Source of the DNA: Ditibartonella choladocola | Lineage (GTDB): Bacteria; Pseudomonadota; Alphaproteobacteria; Rhizobiales; Rhizobiaceae | NCBI RefSeq assembly: GCF_002007565.1 | Contig: NZ_CP015625.1 | Span: 2,294,001 to 2,358,000, forward strand | Length of the DNA: 64,000 nucleotides | Direction: 5' to 3' | Part shown: positions 39,201 to 48,200 of the stretch, in pieces | Position numbering within the stretch: position 1 is the stretch's first letter | Layout of the letters: every line of letters starts with the position of its first letter | Translations under genes and position numbers: made by a program | The notes under the pieces: generated by a model | What the model was told of the DNA's origin: nothing | The model's database searches: none | The model's input: the letters and a program-made list of their open reading frames with translations, nothing else

Positions 39201-42200
39201 TATCATTTTTGATCGGTTCAGGCGATGTAATATCGACAATCACGTTATAATCGGAAGAGTGCCGACTTTCATTGCCCACTTCGTCAACCGTTGTGGCTGA
39301 AAGATGATGGGTGGCTTCGCTTAATGGCGAAGGCGGGGTGAAACTCCATTTGCCTTCACCATCGGCTGTGACCGAACCGATCAGCTTGCTTTCACCTTTT
39401 TGACCATCGCGGTCTTCTACCGCGTCATAAATGTTGACTTTCTGATATGGCTTTGCACCACTGCCGATAATCGTCGGGGTTGTGTCATCCGTACTGCCAC
39501 CATATCCAACATCTTGCTGAACAGCACCGACATCATCCTTTATTTTATCAATAGACGGCATTTGATCGTTTGTTAATGCAACGTCAAAATTGAAATCGGC
39601 TGTTGCTTTTCCTCCTGATGCGTCCTTGCTTTCGGCATGGATGACGTAATGTCCCTCGCCGAATTTTTCACTGTCCTTGACCTGATAGGACCAATTGCCC
39701 TCGCCATCGGCTGTAACACTTGCCAGTTGATGCACATTGTTTTCAGCATCGGTGTAAGTGAGTACGACAACCGAATTCGGTTTTGCCTTTCCGCAAATTA
39801 ACGGCGTTCTGTCATCCGTCTTGTCATTATTTGTAACATGTGTTTCGACCGGTGACTGGTCATCAACAAGATAATCAATGCTGACATTGACCGTACTGGT
39901 GTCAACCATGATATCGGTCGCAGCCCCCTTGTCGCTTTCATTACCGGCTGCATCACTCACAGACGTCTGGAACTGGTGTTTGCCATTTCCTAACGGATTT
40001 TTCGGTGTCCATGACCATTCTCCCGCATCATTGACCGGAACTTCTCCAACCTTGACACCATCCTGATAGATGTTGACCTTGTCACCGGGTTGATGGTCGT
40101 TGACCTTTCCGTTCAAAATCGGGGTTGAATCGGCCGTTGTTCCGGTAATTGTATTGCCTTGATCGTCTTTGGCCGTCGGTGCATCGGGTGCATCCGGCGC
40201 TTGTCTGTCGACAATGATCGGATACTCGCCCGTTTCATGGCTCCAGTTACCGGCCGGATCCACTGCTTGGGCTTTAATGTTGTGACTGGTACCATTCCGG
40301 TCTGTCGCCGGATTGGAAAGCTCGTTAAGGGTGGTTTCCCATGTTCCATCATCCTTCACTTTGACCTGTGCAACGTCATTTCCGTCAACGAAAATATGGA
40401 CAATCGAACCGGTTGTGCCTGTACCCTTGATAAGCGGCGTGGAATCGCGCGTAACGGCATTTTTCTGGATCGTATCACCATTATCATCAAGAACATTGAC
40501 GATAGAAGGAGTAGCGGGTGCATGGCCGGCAAAGTTGAAATCCCACGCCGCTGTTCCCTGCGATTGTTCATTACCGGCATGATCGACCGGTTTTGCAACA
40601 AAACTGTGATCGCCTTGACGCAGTGGTACTGTCGGCTCGACACTCCATGACCCGTCACTATTGACTTTACCCGTTCCGACAAGCTTGCCATTGTCATAAA
40701 GGTTGATTGAACCCACTTTTGTCGGGTCAACCGAATGGGCAGCCCCTTTCAATGTCGGACGGCTGTCGTCGGTGCTTTGTCCGCGTTTGATTGTTCCCAC
40801 ATCGGGCGACTGGTCGTCAAAAAGATCAAGGCCGCTTTCGTTGATTACAGGTGGCGGTGTTGTTGCAACATCGAGGCCAAAACCTGAAGAAGCTTGTCCG
40901 AGATTACCCGCTTCGTCCGTAATCACGCCCCTGAATTCGTGATAGCCGTCATCGAGATGATCTTTTGCCGTACCACCGGGAATACCTTTGACGTCGAACT
41001 TCCAATTACCCGACCCGTCAACTTTTGCTGTGCCGATGGTTACCCAATCGTCACCGATTTTGACCTGCACAGTGACATAATCACCGGCCTTCATGCCCGA
41101 TGTATGCCCCATCAAAGTCGGCGTATTATCATTGGTTGCTTCACCATTGGAACGGCTCTTTGACCCGCCTTCCTCATTGACATCATCGGTAAAGCTGTCA
41201 ATCACGATTTCATAATTGCCACCGATCGGCGCAGTCTTGTCGATTGCGACATCCTGCGCCGGACCGTCTTTGACATTGCCCGCATCATCGACAACGCGCC
41301 CGTAAACCTTGTGGACACCTTCAGCAAGATGAATTTTCGAGTGGTCATAATACCAATAACCGTCACTCTCGTCATAGGTGGCATCATACCATTTGCCGTC
41401 AATATTGACCTGAACCTTGTAACCGGCCGGCAATTTTTCACTAACACCGAATTTGAAAACAAGGCTGTCGTCGCCGGTCTTGAAATCGCTATCGCTCAAA
41501 CCCCGATCTTCATTAATCGAAACAAGGCTCGTTGTCTCGGTCGGTGCATCTGTCTTCACCGTCAGATCATATCCGGTATATTTTTCGCTATCGACACCAA
41601 GCTTGTTGGTTGTCTGGAGCTTGAAATGATGGGCACCGGGAACAAGCTCGTCAACCGTGCATACCCATTTATGATCGTTACCAATAGTGGCCGTGCCGAT
41701 CTTGACCAGTTTGCCATCAATCTCGTCATAAATGGTTATTGTATCGCCGGGATTACCTTTGCCATAAAATGTCGGTTTGGTATCATTGGTTTTGCCACCC
41801 GAAACCAGATCATCGGTGTTAAGCGGTACGTCATCCTGAACACGCGTAATGTCCGGTGCTTCAGGGCGCGTATTATCAATATCAAGGGCAAAATCAGAAT
41901 GGGCATTGTTGCCGTTTTGTGCTGTCACAGAAGCGGTATAAACATGGTGCCCGTTTGTTTGTTCGGGAAGTTCGAACGACCAATTGCCATGCCCGTCGGA
42001 AGTAACCGTGCCAATAACCGTGTCACCTTCTTTGATGGTGACAACTGTGTTGGAAGTGGTTGTACCATAAAGCGTCGGTGTCGTGTCATCCGTTGTTGCG
42101 CCATTTGCAAGATCTTTGACAATATGGCCCGCATTATCGGCAGCATAATTGATCGAAACGATAATTGCCGAACTATCAATGTTAAAGTCGAATGCCGGAC

Positions 42201-45200
42201 TCTTGTCACTGATATTGCCAGCCTTATCCGTGTAAGTCGTGGTAATCGAATGTTTGCCCTGTCCGAGGTCGGTTGGCGTATAGCTCCAGTTTCCTTCACC
42301 ATCGGACATAACAGTCTGAACATGTTTTGTCTTGCCATCGACGGTATCATAAATATCGACAACAACATTACCCTCACCAGCTTTTCCGTGAATTGTGGGT
42401 GCTTTGTCATCAATTGTCGTGTTTTCAGCTACATCTCCCTGTTTATCACCGATATGGTCGTCCAACTTCGGCAAATCCGGTGTGAGCGGCTTCAATGTAT
42501 CGACATTGATCGGCCAGAAACCTGTTTTGTCGGATTCCTGTCCGGCACTGTCACTTGCAGAAGCGCGAATTTGCCAGCTCTCGCCATTCGGCAAAATACC
42601 GGCCAATGACGGATCAATCTCGACTGCCCAATGGCCGTCACCCCCGACCGACACACCCTTGGCAACAAGTTTATCACCAATATAGATGTTGATAAACGAA
42701 CCGGCATCACCGGTTCCTTTGATGAGCGGTTTGGCATCATTGGTAAACTGGTTTTTATCAATGAACTTGCCATCCGGATGGGATGCATCAATCTGTTTTT
42801 CGTCATTGTTGTAAATGCCGGTAATCGCCGGCATTCCCGGAGCTGCTCCGGCAATGTCGAAATTCCAGATTTTGCCTTCACCTTCATTGCCCGCATTATC
42901 GGCCGGACGGGCTTCGATTTTATGTGTGCCCGAACTCAAATGCGGCGTATAGGACCATGTGCCATCGGCTGCAACATCGACAATACCGGCAAGTGTACCA
43001 TCAACATAGATATGTACTTTCGTGACATCACTGCCTTCCGGAAGTTTGCCTTTGATCTCCGGTGTTTTGTCGTCGGTTACTTTATGGTTCTGATCATTGG
43101 TATTCCACGCCGTGGTGCCATTGGCACCGTCAAATTCGCCAGTCTGTGGCCCCTCGTCATCCCACAAGCCGATGTCACTGCCAAGTGTTCCTGTCGGTCC
43201 CTTTGTATCAACCTCGAATTTATAGGCAGGCGTTGACGCACCTTCATTACCGGCTTTGTCAACCGGACGCGCTATCCATTCGTGCACGCCATCGCCAAGC
43301 CCGTGTCCGGTTGCATCGGTTGACGGTGTGAAACTCCAGTCGCCATTTTCGTCAACTTCGGCAGAACCGATCAGCTTGCCATTGTCATAAATATTGACCG
43401 ATTTCGTGTCGCCTGAAATCGCGCGTCCGCTCATTGTCGGCGTATCATCATTGGTAAGCTTGATTTTTTCACCCTTACCGTCATCCTTCTCGAACCAGTT
43501 CGGGAAGTCACCGACATTCGTTTCCTTATTGTCGACAAGCTTGATGGTCTTGTCGTCAAGAACCGGTGGATCGCGGTCAATGAAAAGATTATAGCCGTCT
43601 GTCGGATTGCTTTCATTGCCGACACTATCCGTCTCTGTCACAATAAATGTATATTTTGTCGGGCTATGATTTGGGTCATCGGTCAAAGCGACCGTCGGCG
43701 TGACAGACCATGTTCCATCCTCATGAACAACTGTCTGTCCGATAAGCGTGCGCTCGCCAAGTTCATTAACCGTATAAAGCTTGATAATGTCTCCCGCGAC
43801 ACCTTTACCATTAAAGGTCGGCGTGGTGTCGTCGGTAATATCATTGTTTTCCAATGAACGGTTGCCATCCGGATAGGTTGCCGGATCGTTGCCGACATTG
43901 TCGATAACCTCGACAAGCTTTGGTGTCGCCGGTGCCGTTGTATCAATATGCAGGTTGAAATGATGTTCAACTTTATTGCCGGCATTATTTGTCAAATAGG
44001 CAATATATTCGTGTATCTTGTCTTCACCGGCATTTTGTTGGGGTGTCGTAAACTGGTATTCCCATGTCCCATCCCCCTTGACCGTCGTCTCATAGGTTGA
44101 ACCGGTTGTCTTATCGAGAATCGTCACTTTTTGTCCGGCTGTTCCACGCCCGACAAGCTTCGGCATAGCATCATTGGTAGCACCACCATTGGCGATGTTT
44201 TTCGCCTCTTTGTTATAGTCGTCAACAGCGTGATCGATTTTGACTTCGGGAGGTGTCAAATCAAGATTGAACCCCAACGGGTCACTTTTATCGCTCACAT
44301 TGCCGGCTGCATCGGTCAAGGTGGTTGTTATACTGTGTGAACCGGCTTTAAGCGGCGTGGTGGGCGTCCATGACCATGTGCCATTTTCATGGACGGTCGT
44401 CTCTCCTATAATCTTGTCGCCGTCATAAATGGTAACAATGGAATTTTTTTCGCCTTTTCCGGAAAGATGCGGGCTATCCTCGTCATAAGTCCCGCCTTCT
44501 TCAATAGTTCCGCGCTTGTCACCGGAATTATCTTCCGCTTTGACAATATCGGGTTTTTCCGGTGCTGTCGTATCACGATTGACCCAGCTATCGCCGGATT
44601 TGGCACCAACCGTTCCAGCGTCATTTCTGGCATCAGCTACAAAACTGTAACGACCATCGGCAATGGCTTTGCGTGTCTCCACTGAAACTGTGCTCAAATC
44701 CACCGTTTGCGACCAGCTACCGGAGCCATTGCTTTGCGTGGTGTCAAATGTATGGATGACCTTGCCGCTATCATCTTTCAGATAAACAGTAATGGTCGAA
44801 TTGGCCGGCGCACTTCCCTGTAGATGGAATATGTTTTCCTTCGTCGAATTGCCCCATGTATAGGGTGCATTAGTGTCGCCTGTTGTCGCCGAATCGATCG
44901 AAGTCTGGCCAACGGTTGCCATATCAAGAACAAACGGAAATGATGTATGCGGCCCTTCAACGCCAGCCTTGTTCTCGTAAGCAACTTCAAAATTGTGGTT
45001 GTTACCGGCTTTCAATGTGGGTGTATATTCCCAACGTCCGTCTTCGCTCACCGGAATTTTGGTCAATAATTGGCCATTGTCATAAATATTGATTGTCGAA
45101 ATCCGGCCCGAATTCAGCAAATCTGTCGGCAATTGGCCTTTAAGGGTCGGCGTTGTATCGTCGGTGATAACAGTTTTCTCGCCATGCTGGCCTTGCCGCG

Positions 45201-48200
45201 TCGCCCACTGACCGTCGCGATAGGAGCCGACAATGGACCCCGCATCGTCAATGAGATCGACTTCATCCTTGCTGTTGCCCATCGCCGGAACCGGCTCGGT
45301 ATCGAAACCTAACAGGAACTTGCCCGAATGGTTACTTTCGTTACCTGCCGGGTCAGTTGCCGTCGTTGTAAATTCATGTGTTCCTTTGAGATCGGTAATC
45401 GGGCTGGTTGGCGAAACGCTCCATGTGCCATCGTCTTTTACAACCGATTGGCCGACAAGTTTGTTACCATCATATAATTTGATGACATCTCCGGCCGTGC
45501 CTTTGCCGGAAAATGTCGGCGTTGTATCATCGGTGGTGTCACCGCTATGAAGTTCCTTGTTGCCATTTGTACTGTTGGCGGCATTATCTTTATTACCGAC
45601 ATTGTCGATGACTTTATCAATGGCCGGTGCATCCGGTGCTTTGGTATCAATCGTCAAATGGAAATCGACAGACTGGCTATTGCCTGCCGCATTGGTGATT
45701 TTTGCGTGATAGCTATGGGTAACTTCCTGATTATCGCCTGCCTGATTTGGAAGCTCCAACTGCCAATTTCCATTGCCGTCGACTTTGGTTTTGCCAATTT
45801 CCTTGCCGTTTTCGTCGGTGATTACGACTGTTTCATTGGGCGTGCCACGCCCGTAAAGGGTTGGCGTGCGATCATCCGTTACGCCATTATCATGGACATC
45901 CTTACGGATTGCCCCTTCATCATCATGCGCACCATCGGCAAAGATATTCACACCCGATTTGTCGACAGTTATTTTGACAGCACCACTCCGTTCGCTTTCA
46001 TTTCCGGCAGAATCTGTCAATGTCGTCGTCAAACTGTGGTTACCACTTTCAAGCGGCGGATTGGGCGTAAAAGTCCACGTACCATCATCACCGACAACCG
46101 TCTCGCCGATCGGCGTTTTCCCGTCATTGTCATAAATCTTGACAATCTCGCCTTTTTTGCCTTTGCCCGACAAGGTTGGCGTGTCATCATCGGTTGTCCC
46201 ACCGGCAGTGATTTCACCCTGCTTTTCGCCAACATTATCCATCGCCTTCGGTGCATCCGGCGTATCGGGCGCTGTCGTATCGCGTTCCAGCCAATGCGGG
46301 CCTGACGGGTCGGTTGCGGCGCCTTTACTGTCTACGGCACTTGCTTTGAAACTGTATTCTCCGTCCTTCAAAGGCGGATTAAGCTTTGACAAATCACCTG
46401 TATTGACCGACCATGACCCATCTTTCGTGACATCGGCCGTCCATTCCAAAGGCTCACCTTTGAAATTCTTGACCGGATTGCCGTCTTTGTCATAAAGCCT
46501 GAGTGTTACTTTCCCTGAAGACGGCCCGCCACCCGTGATAAAGAAGCTGTTGGCATTGGTCGGGTAACCCGATTCATGATAATGCCCCTCATCATCCTGT
46601 ACCTGCTGGATAGAAGGTGGTCCTGCGCGGTTAAGATCAACCCAGAAATCATAATCATCCGGTTTTGACTGTTCACCGACTGTGCCGAATTTGTTGACAA
46701 TGGCTGCACTTAAGCGATGGTCGCCTTGCAACCACTCCTGACTATATTCGAAACTCCCGTCACTCTTGACCTTGGCTTCGCCAATCTTCTTGCCATCGTC
46801 ATAAATGTTGATGTGATCGACCTTTGCAACATCATAACCGTCCGGAATCCTGCCTTTGAACACCGCATGATTATCGTCGGTCACTTTCTTATGGTCACTG
46901 TCGCGTGTTGTCCAATTTTTGTAAGATCCGGTAACCGCGCCGACATTATCAATGACATCAAGATTTTGGTCGCCCATTGTGGGGGGAAGTGTCCGGTCAA
47001 AAGCGAAATTGCCGTTGATATGATCGCTTTCATTCCCGACTTTATTTTTGACATAGACTTCATAATTATAATTGCCATTGGTAAGCTTATAGGCTTGAGG
47101 CAAGCGGAAGGCGAATGTGCCGTCGTCTTTGATAACCTTTTCTGCCGTCCCTCTTTGAAGTCCTGCTTCGTTCAAAGTGTTCCGGTCAATGACAAATTCA
47201 TGACCATTGAGTTTAATGATGATATGGGTGACGTCTTTACCGATTTTACCGGCAAAAACCGGCGTATCGTCATCGGTTGTGCCGCCCGTCGATGGCAGCG
47301 CACCGGTTATTTCGGGATAATTATCCTCGACGCGGAAATTTTCGATCCGGCCGGGCCTGCTTGAATCTATATTGACGTTGAAATCACTGCCCTGGCTTTC
47401 GTTTCCGGCAGGATCTGTCAATGTCGTGGTGAGTTTATGGTGACCATCACTTAAAGCTTTGTTTGTTTCAACCGACCAGTTGCCATTTTTATCGACAGTA
47501 CCCTGTCCTACAAGCGTTTTATTGCCTTTGTCATCGGTATCATAAATCTTGACTGTGCTTCCCGGCTCGCCCTTGCCGGTTAATGTGGGCGTATTGTCAT
47601 TGGTATAGTCTCCGTCATGCAATATACCGTCCGACCCCACCGGATCGGGCGAAACATTATCCACCGCATTGGCTATAATCGGTGCATCCGGTGCTTTTGT
47701 GTCAACATTGAAATCGTATTTCGATTCCGCACTCACATTCCCGTTCGAGTCAATCTGGGTGACTTTGGCCGTATATTTGCCGTCACTCAACTTCGGTAAC
47801 TCGTAACTCCACGTGCCGTCCGAATTGACCTTTGTGGTCATATCGGGAAAACCGTCAAGATGGATCCTGACCGTATTGCCGGGCGTTCCCTTACCGGACA
47901 ATAGCGGCGTTGTATCATTCAGATAGCCGCCATTTGCGACAGCCAGAAGATTTTTCGGGTCATTATTGTTGATGACGTAATATTGCGGAACAGTCGGCGG
48001 CGTTTTATCAACAGCCGGTTCATCATGATCGTCATCGCCACCACCCGAAGCAACCGCAGCAATACCGCCGGCACCGGCGGCTGCACCCAGAATTCCTAAC
48101 AATACATTCTGTGAATAGCCGCTTTTATCCTTTATTTCCTCATAGAAAACATTGGTATCGAGAATCCCGTCGCCATTATCCGACAAGGCCTGACTGAAGT

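Noticed and set aside
41311..42609. 432-codon plus-strand frame
   Set aside because: Antisense to the Ig-like repeats of the adhesin; its translation is repetitive in the same period as the sense protein.
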